From assembly GCF_018777395.1 (NCBI RefSeq), contig NZ_JAFJYC010000001.1:310001-374000 (forward strand): a DNA stretch of 64,000 nucleotides. The letters run 5' to 3'. The position numbers and the translations under genes were made by a program. Within the stretch, counting starts at the first letter, position 1; each line of letters starts with the position of its first letter. The stretch comes from Candidatus Sodalis endolongispinus. GTDB taxonomy: Bacteria > Pseudomonadota > Gammaproteobacteria > Enterobacterales > Enterobacteriaceae. Of this stretch, positions 40,382 to 50,613 are shown piece by piece. The notes under the pieces were generated by a model that did not search any database, was not told where the DNA came from, and worked only from the letters and a program-made list of their open reading frames with translations.

Positions 40382-40798
40382 TTAGCGGCTCAACCTGCGC
40401 ATCCGCTCGGACGGGGTGATAATGTCGGTGATGCGAACGCCGTATTTGTCCGCCACTACTACCACCTCCCCCGGCGCGATAAGATAACCGTTGATAAGAA
40501 TATCCAGCGGTTCGCCCGCCAGGCCGTCCAGCGGGACCACCGACCCTTGCGCCAGACGCAACAGCTCTTTGATGGTCATTTTGGTGCGCCCAAGCTCCAC
40601 GGTCATCTTGACCGGGATATCCATAATCAGGTCGATATCCTGTAGCGGTCCGTTGCCGCCTTTTCCCGCCAGCGGGGAGAAAATGCCGTCGGTGGACGCC
40701 GCCCGTTCCCGATCGCCATCCTGCTGCGCAAGCGCTTCAGCCCACAGATCGTCCGCGGCAGGGTTCTCATCGGCAGACGGTTTGGTCGGCTCAGTCAT
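40382..40798 (-). CDS. fliN: C-ring switch protein FliN
   Basis: ATG 40798 gives a 138-residue FliN with the DDLWAEAL N-terminal segment and the SpoA domain (LQDIDLIMDIPVKMTVELGR, MTIKELLRLAQGSVVPLDGL, GEVVVVADKYGVRITDI). It overlaps the fliM end by eight bases. A further ATG at 40813 is in frame but lies deeper in fliM. Intact. Confidence 0.96.
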   Translation of the reverse strand: MTEPTKPSADENPAADDLWAEALAQQDGDRERAASTDGIFSPLAGKGGNGPLQDIDLIMDIPVKMTVELGRTKMTIKELLRLAQGSVVPLDGLAGEPLDILINGYLIAPGEVVVVADKYGVRITDIITPSERMRRLSR

Positions 40799-41792
40799 TG
40801 GGCGATTCCTCATTCTGGGAGTTCAATACAGGATTAATCAGTTGGTCGACGCATAACGCATATTGGCCGCCCAACGTGCCGTACTGGCCGTTGAGCACCG
40901 GCACGCCATCGACATAGGCGGTGATATGCTCGGGCTTTTCGATGGGCAACACATCCCCCGTCGCCAATCGCAAAATTTCCGATAACCGTAGCGACACGTC
41001 GGTAAAATTGGCCACCAGCTCCAATTCCGAGTGCTGGACCTGCCGCACCAGGTTTTCGCGCCAGCTTTGATCTTCCAGACGGGAGTTTTCCAGCGGCGGA
41101 TTGGCCAGCAATTCCCGCAGCGGCTCGATCATGGAAAACGGAATACAGATATAGAATTCCCCTACCAGTGATCCAATTTCCACGTGGAACGGGGTGGTCA
41201 CCACGATATCGTTAGACGAGTAGGTAATATTGGTGAACTTCACCTGCATCTCGGCGCGGACATATTCGATAGTGAGTTGGTAAATGGCCTGCCGTGCCTC
41301 CTGATACCCTTCCAGCGCCAGACGCAGCATACGGCGGATAATCCGCTGTTCGGTATGGGTAAACTCCCGTCCTTCAACCCGAATGGGGAAGCGTCCGTCG
41401 CCGCCAAACAGGTTATCCACCGCGATAAACACCAGACTGGGTGAAAATACAAACAGCGCCGTACCGCGCAACGGTTTGAGATGAATAAGATTCAGGTTGG
41501 TCGGCACCGGTAAATTGCGGGCAAACTCATGGTAAGGCTGGATCTGGATGGCGCCGACGGTAATGTCCGGGCTGCGGCGCAACAAATTAAACAGCCCCAT
41601 GCGGAAATGGCGGGCGAAACGCTCGTTGATAATTTCCAGCGCCTGCAATCGCTCGCGCACCACCCGTCGCTGGGTGTATGGATCGTATGGCTTGATCTCC
41701 GGTTCGGCGCCGGGGCTGGCCGGCTGCTCGACGATATCGTCGCCGTTGAGCAACGCATCGATTTCCGCCTGCGAGAGGACGCTGTCGGCCAT
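40791..41792 (-). CDS. fliM: C-ring switch protein FliM
   Basis: The 333-residue protein begins with the CheY-binding peptide (MADSVLSQAEIDALLNGD), then the CheC-like middle domain (FARHFRMGLFNLLRRSPDI) and a C-terminal SpoA domain (LRLSEILRLATGDVLPIEKP). Length equals E. coli FliM within one residue. Intact. Confidence 0.97.
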   Translation of the reverse strand: MADSVLSQAEIDALLNGDDIVEQPASPGAEPEIKPYDPYTQRRVVRERLQALEIINERFARHFRMGLFNLLRRSPDITVGAIQIQPYHEFARNLPVPTNLNLIHLKPLRGTALFVFSPSLVFIAVDNLFGGDGRFPIRVEGREFTHTEQRIIRRMLRLALEGYQEARQAIYQLTIEYVRAEMQVKFTNITYSSNDIVVTTPFHVEIGSLVGEFYICIPFSMIEPLRELLANPPLENSRLEDQSWRENLVRQVQHSELELVANFTDVSLRLSEILRLATGDVLPIEKPEHITAYVDGVPVLNGQYGTLGGQYALCVDQLINPVLNSQNEESPND

Positions 41793-41797
41793 AGTGG

Positions 41798-42277
41798 TCA
41801 GCGCAGAATGAAAGCGGTAAACAGCACGTCGTCCACCACTTGCCGCGGTTGACCTGCGACCAACGGGTCGGCCAAGGTTTGTTTTATCTTATCAATGAGT
41901 CCCTGCTTGCCCTGCTGGCTGGCCAGTTCGCCGGCCTGCTGGCGCGACAACAACAGCAACAGGCGGCTGCGCACCAGCGGCAGATAATCATTGAAGGTTT
42001 TGCGCGTCTGTTCATTGGGCAGACGCAGGGTCAGGCCGACATACAGTACCCGGTCCAAGTCGTTGTCGGGATTGGCGACGTTAACGGTAAAGGTTTCCAG
42101 CACCATAAAGACCGGCGCTGGCGGTGGCGCCAGAGACGTTGTCGCCGGCGTCTTCGCGGCGGCACGCAATTGCCACCAGAAATAACCCGCCGCGCCGCTG
42201 GCGGCAATGAGGACGATGACCAGCAGCGCGATCCAGGGGGCGGACGTGCGGGTGATGGGACGCGCAGATTCAGACAT
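41798..42277 (-). CDS. fliL: Flagellar basal-body-associated protein FliL
   Basis: The 159-residue inner-membrane protein has one membrane segment ([20 protein letters not shown]) and the periplasmic stomatin-like FliL domain ([20 protein letters not shown] to [12 protein letters not shown]). It supports stator function. It starts the still-intact fliLMN segment. Intact. Confidence 0.95.
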   Translation of the reverse strand: MSESARPITRTSAPWIALLVIVLIAASGAAGYFWWQLRAAAKTPATTSLAPPPAPVFMVLETFTVNVANPDNDLDRVLYVGLTLRLPNEQTRKTFNDYLPLVRSRLLLLLSRQQAGELASQQGKQGLIDKIKQTLADPLVAGQPRQVVDDVLFTAFILR

Positions 42278-42418
42278 GGGGTAACAATTCCTTGAGCATG
42301 ACGATGGGCATCAGGCGTAGCTGATGCCCATCGGTTAATTGCCGCCAATTATGCCGCTATTTCTCGCCATCAATGGCCTGAATAGAAGATGTAATTTATG
42401 CTTATTTCCCCGCGCCGG

Positions 42419-42744
42419 TCAGATATAGGTGTTAATGCGGCCGTGGCTGACGGCGGTAACGCTCTGGAGGGGTTGGCCCTGTGGCGCACTATCGTTAACC
42501 GGGGTAAACACCCGCGGCCGCGTTGCCGTCGCCGTTCTGGCCGCCGGAGTAGGCCTGGCCGCCGATGCTGCTTTGGCCGAGCTGTATGCCGCTTTCCGCC
42601 AGCGCCGTGCGTAAATGGGGCAGCGCGCAGGGCCGTGGCCGGTAGAATGACGGTATCCACGTCGCCGACGGGCGAAACCGCAGGCGCTTGAGACAACTTT
42701 ACCGGGTATGCACGGGGGCGCGTGAGGGCCAGGCTGGAAATCAT
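42419..42744 (-). pseudogene. fliK: Remnant of hook-length control protein FliK (fliJ missing)
   Basis: Only about 110 codons remain. They read, in more than one frame, like the FliK C-terminal end: LPHLRTALAESGIQLGQSSI, then VFTPVNDSAPQGQP and SVTAVSHGRINTYI before the stop at 42419. Upstream the piece begins at an ATG overlapping the fliI stop, where fliJ should be. The FliK N-terminal and middle domains and all of fliJ are gone, so a deletion joined fliI to the fliK tail. The assignment rests on position and the C-terminal likeness. Confidence 0.75.
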
Positions 42745-44116
42745 GCCCCCTCTCCAGCCGGGGCGAACAGGGCCTGTAGTTGCCGTCGCGCCTCATCATA
42801 ACCGCACGCTTCATGCATGCCCTGCTGCAAAAAACCTTCGATAGCGGGATATAGGGCGATCGCTTGATCTAGCAGTGGATCGCTGCCGGGCGCATAGGCG
42901 CCGACGCTTATCAGATCGCGGCTGCGTTGGTAGCGTGACAACAGCTGTTTTAACTGGCGGACATCACGTTCCTGTTCCGCCGTCACCAGCGCGGTCATTA
43001 CCCGGCTGATAGACGCCTCGATATCGATCGCGGGATAGTGGCCGCTTTCAGCCAAATCCCGCGACAAGACAATGTGGCCATCCAGTATCGCGCGCGCGGC
43101 ATCGGCAATGGGATCTTGCTGATCGGCACCTTCGGTCAGCACGGTATAAAAAGCGGTGATGGAGACGCAGCCGCTGATGCCGTTGCCGGCGCGCTCCACC
43201 AGCGCCGGCAGGCGCGCGAACACCGACGGGGGATAGCCTTTGGTGGCGGGCGGCGCTCGCCGATGGCCCGCGCGATTTCCCGCTGCGCCATGGCATAGCG
43301 GGTCAGCGAGTCCATAATCAGCAGCACGTGCTGGCCGCGATCGCGGAAATCCTCGGCGATACGGGTGACGTACGCGGCGCCCTGCATGCGCAGCAGTGGC
43401 GAAACATCCGCCGGCGCCGCAATCACTACCGATTGCGCCAGTCCCTCGCTGCCGAGGATATTCTCGATAAAGTCTTTGACTTCCCGGCCGCGCTCGCCGA
43501 TAAGCCCAACCACGATGACATCGGCGCGGGTATAGCGGGCCATCATGCCGAGCAGCACGCTTTTACCGACCCCGGAACCGGCGAACATCCCGATACGCTG
43601 TCCCCGACCGATGGTCAGCATGCCATTGATGGCGCGAACGCCGACATCCAACACCTCGGTGATGGGCGTACGCTGCAGAGGGTTATAAGGCTTGGTGATA
43701 AGCGGCGCCCGCACCAAGGCGCCGGGGGCGGGCAAGCCATCGAGCGGTCTGGCGCGACTGTCCAGCACCCGTCCCAGCAGCGCCTGCCCGAGGGGAAGCT
43801 GCTTGCCGTGATCCGCCTCCTGCCCGGCGGCAACCACCTCGGCGCCCGGCACAATGCCTTCCACGTCTTCGAGCGGCATCAAAAACAGTCTGTTGCCGTT
43901 GAAGCCCACCACCTCGCACTCTACTTCGGCGGCGTCATCGCCACCGTGCCGCACCACCCGGCAGGCGGCGCCCAGCGGTAACTGGAGACCGCTGGCCTCC
44001 ATAACCAGACCCGTCGCCCGCGTCAGCCGGCCGCAGCGCCGTACCAGCGGGACCGGCGCCAGCCGCTGTTCCAGCGCATCCAGCGCGCCGAGCCAGCGTT
44101 TAAGCCGCGCGGTCAT
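42741..44116 (-). pseudogene. fliI: Flagellar export ATPase FliI, frameshifted
   Basis: The first frame gives the N-terminal domain, Walker A ([20 protein letters not shown]), [15 protein letters not shown] and Walker B ([20 protein letters not shown]). Near 43250-43260 two extra bases shift it to a stop at 43136. The other frame goes on [20 protein letters not shown] to the end at 42741. The segment [16 protein letters not shown] also differs from the near-invariant [11 protein letters not shown]. No functional ATPase is expected. Confidence 0.95.
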
Positions 44117-44794
44117 CTAGAGCACCTCCGGCGCTGCCAACCGGCAAAGCGCCTGCCAGCGGGTGGCCAGCGACGCGTCCAGCGAGCCGTCAGCGGCGCT
44201 CAACGTGCAACCGCCCGGGTGCAACTAGGGATCGGCCTGCAGGCGCCAGCCCAATTGATCGATCGTGACGGCCAGATGTTGTTCCACCAACGGCAGCATG
44301 GCGGGATGGACCCGCAATTGCAACGGACCGCTAAAGGCCGGTTCTTGCTGCAACAAATGCTGTATCGGAGCGGCCATGATGTCGTCCCATTGCGCGGGCA
44401 GTGCGCCCAGTACCTGCCGGGCGGCATTCATGGCTAACTGTGCCAGAAGGTCGGCGATGATTGTATCCATGGCGTCCAGACTATGTTGAAATTCACTGGC
44501 GAGATTTTGCCACCGGGCAATCGCCGGCTGCTGTTCACGCAGTCCTTGAGCGCGGCCTTCCTGCAGACCCGCCTGAAAACCTTCTTGTTGCCCTTGCTCA
44601 AAACCTTGGCGCTGCCCTTGCGCGAAACCCGCCTCCCGGGCGTCCTGCAGCACTTTTTCCCGCATCCGCGCCAGCGCGAGCTGCTGATGGTGCTGCTCGC
44701 TCGTGTCGTTGGCCGGCGCGGGGCGCGCTCCCGGCGGCGGCGCGAAATCCGTCAGCGACCAGGGACGCCAGGCGGCATCATGGCTATCAGACAT
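44117..44794 (-). pseudogene. fliH: Export ATPase regulator FliH, amber codon
   Basis: The frame starts [20 protein letters not shown] and has the Gly-x3-Gly-rich helix repeat (GFAQGQRQGFEQGQQEGFQ) typical of FliH. TAG at 44225-44227 follows LQADP; the same frame goes on LHPGGCTLSAADGSLDASLA to TAG at 44117-44119, one base from the fliI ATG. The lost 35 residues form the end of the FliI-binding domain. Confidence 0.94.
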
Positions 44795-45773
44795 AGAAAT
44801 CCTCGGCGCCGCTTATCACGATCTCGCCGCTTTCGGCCAGGCGGCGGACGATCTGCAAAATGGCTTTCTGTTCGTTTTCCACCAACGACATGCGGATCGG
44901 CCCGCGGTTGGCGAGGTCGGCCCGCAGAATATCCGCCGCCCGCTGGGACATATTGGACAAGAACCGCTCGCGCAGGGGTTCGGCGGCGGTTTTGAGAGCG
45001 ATTATCAGCGACTTGCTTTCCACTTCCTGCAGCAGGCGCTGGATACTGCGGTCGTCCACCTGCACCAAATTCTCGAACAGGAACATCTCGTCGATGATCT
45101 TCTGCGCCAGTTCGCGGTCGAAATCGCGCATGGCATTGATAACCGCCTCTTCCTGCTGTGTTTTCATCAAATTGATAATCTCGGCGGCGGTACGAATACC
45201 GCCCATCTTGCTGCGTTTGAGATTCTGACCGTCCAGCAGGCCGTTGAGCACCTCGGTCAATTCCGCCAGCGCGGCGGGCTGTACGCCGCCAAACATGGCG
45301 ATACGCAGCATCACATCGTTACGCAATTTTTCGTCGAACAACACTAGAATATCGGCGGCCTGACTGCGCCGCAGATGGACCAGAATGGTGGCGATAATTT
45401 GCGGATGTTCATCGCGAATCAAATCGGCGGCGCTCTGCGGCTCCATAAAGTTGAGCGTTTCCATACCGGTGGTGGTTTCACGGGTTTCAAAAATATCTTC
45501 CAGCAGGCTGGAGGCGCGCTCTTCGCCAAGCGCCTTCACCAGCACCGAGCGCAAATAATCGCCGGTATTGACGCTCAACGCGCTGAATTGGTCCGCCGCG
45601 ACCTCAAACTTCTTCAGCACCTCATTTAATTGCGCCTGGGAAATTTGCCGCAACCCGACCATCGCACTGCTCAATTGTTGCACTTCGCGCACGGCGAGAT
45701 GCTTAAACACCTCCGCCGCGCGATCTTCGCCGAGGGTCAACAGCAAGATGGCGCTTTTCTCGATACCGGTCAT
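44787..45773 (-). CDS. fliG: C-ring motor protein FliG
   Basis: ATG 45773 overlaps the fliF stop and gives a 328-residue Fli[21 protein letters not shown], the [13 protein letters not shown] middle motif, and the C-terminal torque helix with its charged residues ([36 protein letters not shown]). An in-frame ATG at 45797 lies inside fliF. Intact, although its MS-ring partner is broken. Confidence 0.97.
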   Translation of the reverse strand: MTGIEKSAILLLTLGEDRAAEVFKHLAVREVQQLSSAMVGLRQISQAQLNEVLKKFEVAADQFSALSVNTGDYLRSVLVKALGEERASSLLEDIFETRETTTGMETLNFMEPQSAADLIRDEHPQIIATILVHLRRSQAADILVLFDEKLRNDVMLRIAMFGGVQPAALAELTEVLNGLLDGQNLKRSKMGGIRTAAEIINLMKTQQEEAVINAMRDFDRELAQKIIDEMFLFENLVQVDDRSIQRLLQEVESKSLIIALKTAAEPLRERFLSNMSQRAADILRADLANRGPIRMSLVENEQKAILQIVRRLAESGEIVISGAEDFYV

Positions 45774-47484
45774 AGTCCTATTTCGTTCGCTATCCATTGA
45801 CGCACTACCAGGGCCACGATGCGCGGGTCGCTGTCCGCCAATGTGCGTACCCGCTCAGCCCGGGCTTCGGTGTGATCGCGCTGTGGGCGGCGCGCTGCTG
45901 CGCCTCCTTCTGCTCTTTGCTCAGCTTAACCACCACATCTTCTTCCGCCGCAGCCGCCGCCTGCTGAGCAACCGCGGCGGGCGGCACGGGGGTTTTATTC
46001 GCCACCAGCGATTTCACCACTTTGCGCCAAAGCCACCAGGCCGCCAGCAGAACAATCAGCCAGCGTCCGGCGCTCAGCAGCGCGTTGAGCAGCATAGGCT
46101 GTTGCCAGAACGGCAATGCCGGTTCGCCGTCGTTGTTTTGCATGAATGGCGTGTTAATGACGCTCAGCGTGTCGCCGCGCTCGCTGGAATAACCCATCGC
46201 CTAGCGGGTGATGGCTTCAATTTGCCTAAGCGTTTCGGCCGGCAGCGGTTTACCGGCGGCATCCTCGCCGGCCACCTGATAGTTCACCACGACCGCCACC
46301 GAGAGCCGCTGGAGCTGGCCTACGTTGCGCCGGACATGGCGTAACGTGCGGTCGAGTTCGTAGTTAACGGTTTCATCCTTGCGGGTATTGGACGACGACA
46401 TCGGCGCCCGCCACGACGCGGCGTTGGTGTTGGCGTTTGGCGTCGGCCGCGTCGCGGTTTTGGCCGGGGCGCGGTTGGCGGGCGTTCTATCAATAGGGGC
46501 GCTATTGGCCGGAGCGGGTTGATTGGAAAGCGCGCCCGGTACGCCGCCCTGTGCGCCGCCGCCCAACTGCTCGATCTCAGACGCCTGGCGTGAGCGAATG
46601 GCGGCATTATCGCCACTACCGTTAGGGGCGTAACGTTCTTCGGTTTGCTCTTGACTGTCGAAGTCAATCTGCGCCGTAACTTGCGCGTGAACATTGCCGC
46701 TGCCGACCACCGGCGCCAGAATATTTTCGATGCGGCGCTGAAAGCTGTTTTCCAATTCGTTGCTGAATTTGAGCTGGGTTGCGTTCAGTTCACGTCCGTT
46801 GGCATCGGCCTGGGTCAGTAAATGCCCCTGCTGATCCAGCACCGTCACATTGGCCGGCGGCATCCCGGCCACGCTGCTGGCGACCATATAGACGATTGCG
46901 CTGACCTGACCATCATCCAGCACCCGGCCGGGTTGCAGCGTCAGGGTCACCGAAGCGGAGGGATTTTTTTGTTCACGAATAAATAGCGACGACTTGGGCA
47001 GCGCCAGATGCACCCGCGCGGACACCACCGGGACGAGGGTTTCCATAGTACGCGCCAGCTCGCCTTCCAGACCGCGCTGGTAATTGATCTGCTCGCTGAA
47101 CTGGCTGATGCCGAATTTTTCCTGATCCAGCAATTCAAACCCCACCGCGCCGCCCTTCGGCAGGCCATGACCCGCGAGTTTCAGCCGCGTTTCATGCACC
47201 TTGTCCGCCGGGATCAGCAACGCCGTACCTTGTTCCGAAAAGCGATAATGGATGTTCATTTGCGTCAGCTGCGTGACGATATCGCCGCCGTCGCGATCGC
47301 TTAAGTTGCTATACAGTACCCGATAGTCAGGACTTCTGGCCCACAGCACCAGCACGACAATCAGGGCGATGGCCGCCGCCACCGCCACCGCGGCGGTCAA
47401 TTTGGGATGAACACGCAACCGCTCCAGATAGGGAACGAAAGGGTTATTACCTTGTGTGACGGAACCATTTTTAACCGTGCTCAT
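45770..47484 (-). pseudogene. fliF: MS-ring protein FliF, amber codon plus frameshift
   Basis: The N-terminal cytoplasmic part, first membrane segment (AVAVAAAIALIVVLVLW) and ring-building motifs are intact, with an expanded Asn/Ala/Pro-rich loop near 46430-46530. TAG at 46201-46203 replaces a Glu codon (EAITR, stop, AMGYSSERGD). The frame continues through the second membrane segment and an Ala-rich stretch, then shifts near 45870; the FliG-binding tail ([12 protein letters not shown]) lies in the other frame and ends at 45770. The MS ring is the assembly foundation, so this alone should abolish flagella. Confidence 0.95.
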
Positions 47485-47718
47485 ACCTTATTCCTGCCAA
47501 CAATGGAACGTAACGGGCTGCGTTGCTGATAACAAAACTCTCTCCCTGGCGCGTACGCGTGGGGTTTTCGGTGAACAACATCAAATATGAGGGGTGTTAT
47601 TTACTGGAGCAGGCAAATCAATGGCCTAAATAGCCGGGTTTTTTAGCGTTAATTGCTCGCTTAACCCCCGGCGATTTCTGCTAGGGTGGCGCCAACATCA
47701 CAAAAGGAAACAAACGGA

Positions 47719-47971
47719 ATTTCGGTTCAGGGTATTGAGGCGGTAGTGGCGCAACTTACTGCCACCGCGCGCGCGGCGGATAGCATGATAAGTCACGACG
47801 CGGCGGGCAAATCGGCGGGGTTCGCACAGCAGCTCGGCGCGGCGCTGGATAAAATCAGCGACACTCAAATCCAGGCGAACCGTGATTCACAAGCGTATTC
47901 GAGCGGTGAGACCGATTTACAATTAAACGATGTGATGATTGATTTGCAGAAGTCATCCCTTTCGCTGCAAA
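47719..47971 (+). pseudogene. fliE: Basal-body protein FliE, start codon altered and 3' end cut by IS copy 2
   Basis: The frame reads SVQGIEAVVAQLTATARAAD to VMIDLQKSSLSLQM, clearly FliE, then enters the IS at 47972, losing about the last 15 residues. The expected ATG is ATT (47719-47721), ten bases after AAGGA; the only in-frame substitute is a GTG at 47686. FliE connects the MS ring to the rod. It is divergent from fliF across a 234-base spacer that should hold the class II promoters. Confidence 0.92.
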
Positions 47972-48008
47972 TGATCTTGCCCCGCCATCTCCGTACAGCT
48001 TTTGTATC

Positions 48009-48890
48009 TTAAGTTAACGAAGCCCGCTGCCGCCGGTATTCTCTCGGAGAGTGATATCCCAGCGCGCTGTGCGGATGGTTTTCATTGTAATGCGTGAACG
48101 CTGCTGCAAGGTTTCGCAGGGCTGTTCTCGCATCCGGTTTTGGCATGAACTCGATATAGTCTTCCTTCATCGTCTTCACGAACCGTTCGGCCATGCCATT
48201 GCTCTGCGGGCTGCTCACCGCTGTTGTGCAGGGCTCCAGATCCAGTTCTCTGGCGAACCTCTGCGTTTCATGCGCGGTATACGCTGAACCGTTGTCCGTC
48301 AACCACTGCACCGCTGTATCGGGTAACCTGTCGCCGAAGCGCTTTTCTACCGACATCAGCATCACATCCTGCACGGTCGAACTGTCGTAGCCTACAGTGC
48401 TCGCAGACCAGTCTATGGCCTCTCTGTCGCAGCAGTCCAGTGCGAACGTGACCCGCAGTTTTTCACCGTTGTCGCAGCCGAACTCGAAGCCATCTGAACA
48501 CCAGCGCATATCGCTTTCTGCCACCGCGATCCTGCCCTTATGCTCACGCCTCGGCCGCTCTGGTTTTCAATGTAATAACAGCAGGTTATGCTCACACATG
48601 ATCCTGTAAAGTCGTTTCGCATTTACCGGCGTCAGTCCCTCTGCGCGACGTTGTTTACACAGGATGCCCCACACCCGCCGATAGCCGTAGCTGGGCATAT
48701 CGCTGATGATGTCGAGGATGTCCGACAGTATTTCAGCGTCTGCTTCGTCATTACGCCGGTTACAGCGCCTGTCCTGCCAGTCGGCAGAACGCTTAATCCG
48801 CAGTGACAGCGGCGCACGCGACACGCTCATGGCGCGGCTGACCTGTGCTATTCCCCGGCCTTTGGCAACAAGGGCGCGTGCGCTATCCAT
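48009..48890 (-). pseudogene. IS2-like OrfB, in-frame TGA (copy 2)
   Basis: Same organisation as copy 1: [11 protein letters not shown] to NLLLLH, TGA at 48567-48569, then the DDE core [13 protein letters not shown] to 48009. It differs from copy 1 by a few substitutions, for example VMLMSV for VMLRSV and LTPVNA for LPPVNA. Confidence 0.9.
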
Positions 48891-49242
48891 TTTCGTGACT
48901 GGCCGTACTCCACGGCTTCTTTTAGGATCTCAACCTCCATCGTCTTCTTACCCAGAAGGCGCTGGAGCTCCCGGACCTGCTTCAATGCAGCTGCAAGCTC
49001 AGAGGCAGGAACAACGTCCTCCCGGCAGCCACGGCGGTGAGGCTGCCTTCCTGATATTGCTTTTTCCACTTAAACAGCAGGCTGGGCTGGATACCGTGCA
49101 GTCGTGCGAGATGGGAGACATTCATGCCGGGCTCCATCCTCTGCTGAATAATGGCCATTTTTTCCTGAGGAGTTTTACGTTTACGGACTTCTTGACCTAA
49201 CAGGATCCCGGTCATATCAAAATTGGCGTTAGTGTTAGACAT
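48848..49242 (-). pseudogene. IS2-like OrfA, frameshifted (copy 2)
   Basis: The start [19 protein letters not shown] at 49242 is normal, but one C is missing in the CCCC run near 49020 compared with copy 3, so the frame shifts between the helix-turn-helix and the leucine-zipper part. This copy therefore has both orfA and orfB broken. Confidence 0.88.
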
Positions 49243-49380
49243 ATATTCAAGCCTATCTCTTATCTGGAGATACATCTACTGTCTGGTGTTTCAGGGGGAT
49301 AAATCACGACGGGATAAAGCTCTCAGTTAAGGAGAGGCATTTATCCATGCGCAAACGATTACCTCAGGGGGAGTCTGATA

Positions 49381-49638
49381 ATGTCCGTTATACGTACCCG
49401 GCTAAAATTGTTTGGCGGCGATACGGTGGTTGTGCATTGTTCTGAGAAATGCAACATCCATTTGATGTGTGAGAGCCAGCCACATAATGGGCATATGACG
49501 GTCGGATTTGGCGAAATCCTCGGAGTGAGCGATACGGATACGGCCTATCTTTGGGTGCCTTATAGCGGTTTGTGGAGCGTTATTATTGATGCCAAAAGCG
49601 AAAGCCAGGAACACTCGGTCAGTTATTTGACCGCATGA
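49381..49638 (+). CDS. DUF1883-like small protein
   Basis: The 85-residue protein begins MSVIRTRLKLFGGDTVVVHC and ends with a GLWSVIIDAKSES strand. The pattern of a short beta-rich protein with GDTVVV-x-CS near the start and a W-x-VIID motif near the end resembles the DUF1883 family. Function unknown. A GGGGGAG ribosome-binding site lies eight bases before the ATG. It starts 75 bases from IS copy 2 and is intact. Confidence 0.55.
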   Translation: MSVIRTRLKLFGGDTVVVHCSEKCNIHLMCESQPHNGHMTVGFGEILGVSDTDTAYLWVPYSGLWSVIIDAKSESQEHSVSYLTA

Positions 49639-49990
49639 AGAATTGGCCGCTGGTAACACTCGTCTCCAGCGGCCGGTGATCGCATGGATCGCATGATGAC
49701 ACTTTGTCGCCAACGCTTTAACTACCCGCGCTGACAGTGGTTTACGACTTACTCTCGATACTTACTCTTACCTTTACTACTTCAACTTACTGTTACTGCT
49801 TAGCTTTACTAATAAACCTTACTGCTTCGTTCAGCTTGGGCCAGAAACTCCCAATTGCAACGCATATTTTTCTCTTAACTCTCAGTAAACCGTCTTTGAG
49901 GTGACATAAAAATGCCAATTGCGACCGTCATCATGCCCCCAAGACAATCCATAACCGCTCAATTGCCTTGAGGCCGCCGTCATAAGGGAC
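49639..49990. other. Gene-poor stretch with ACTTACT-type low-complexity sequence
   Basis: From 49740 to 49826 the sequence is dominated by short imperfect TTACT/CTTACT repeats. A minus-strand frame from 49882 overlaps the KGG gene, but its N-terminal half is only the antiparallel-frame shadow of that gene, so I do not call it. Confidence 0.5.
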
Positions 49991-50155
49991 TTAAGCACTA
50001 TTCCTACTACGGCCGCCCTTTTCCCCGGCTCTAGATGCACGTTGAGGATCATTTTTGAAATTCCCCCCGCTGTGCTGACCACCTTTTTGGCCTGCTTGTG
50101 ATGCTCTTTCACGATCTTCCGCAAAGTTACCTGATCCACCGCTATGTTGGGCCAT
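49991..50155 (-). CDS. KGG-motif stress protein (YciG-like)
   Basis: The 54-residue hydrophilic protein starts at ATG 50155 behind a strong GGAGG and contains the repeated motif GNFAEDRERASQAGQKGG and NFKNDPQRASRAGEKGG. This is the KGG/con-10 family, to which YciG belongs. Members are small, probably disordered and stress-induced in stationary phase. A longer frame upstream of 50155 exists but does not resemble the family. Confidence 0.9.
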   Translation of the reverse strand: MAQHSGGSGNFAEDRERASQAGQKGGQHSGGNFKNDPQRASRAGEKGGRSRNSA

Positions 50156-50613
50156 GTTAACCTCCATTAGGATGTTAGAGAGATCATTTGCAATTGGAAA
50201 CGCGATGATAGTGCGTTTCCTGGACGACGTTAGGATAATGTGTTTTCCCAACGTCATGATAAAAGTATAGCCGCCTGACTCGTCAGATTTGAAACTATTA
50301 ACACTATGAAACACATGCTTGGCAATTTTGTCTATCCTCGTGAGAATGAACAGATAGACTGTTAAAATTCAGTTCGTTAAGCCATATTCCCCCACAATAA
50401 TGATATGGTCATTCGTAATATCTATTATCATTTATAATGAATTTAGCTCTATTTTGGCGGGGTGCGCATTTGTCTTGCCCGAAAAGCGCAGCTGCTTTTT
50501 CGCGTGTGTCGGGGAGTTGATTTGCATCCGTAGGTTTTACGGTTATCTTTAAATTATTCTTCCCCGGTCCTTGTCGCCCAGGCAAGGCCGCACACGGAGC
50601 TTAAGGAATTTCT
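50156..50613. other. AT-rich intergenic region between divergent stress genes
   Basis: No reading frame is supported. It separates the minus-strand KGG gene from plus-strand wrbA and should contain both promoters. Both families are often RpoS-dependent, but I see no box I would defend. Confidence 0.5.

Larger units (their letters stand above)
47972..49306 (-). mobile_element. IS2-like insertion sequence, copy 2, 1335 bp
   Basis: Full-length copy in minus orientation, with ends TGATCTTGCCCC (left) and TGATTTATCCCC read inward from the right. The flanking five bases (GCAAA and CGACG) do not match, so no target duplication is present; one side is fliE and the other is unrelated sequence, pointing to an adjacent deletion or recombination. 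The ten bases next to its orfA-side end (TTATCCCGTC on the minus strand) also occur beside copy 1. Confidence 0.93.

Noticed and set aside
49882..50139. Minus-strand frame of 85 codons overlapping the KGG-protein gene
   Set aside because: Its first half is the alternate-frame shadow of the clearly recognisable KGG protein, and the remaining 40 codons show no family likeness.
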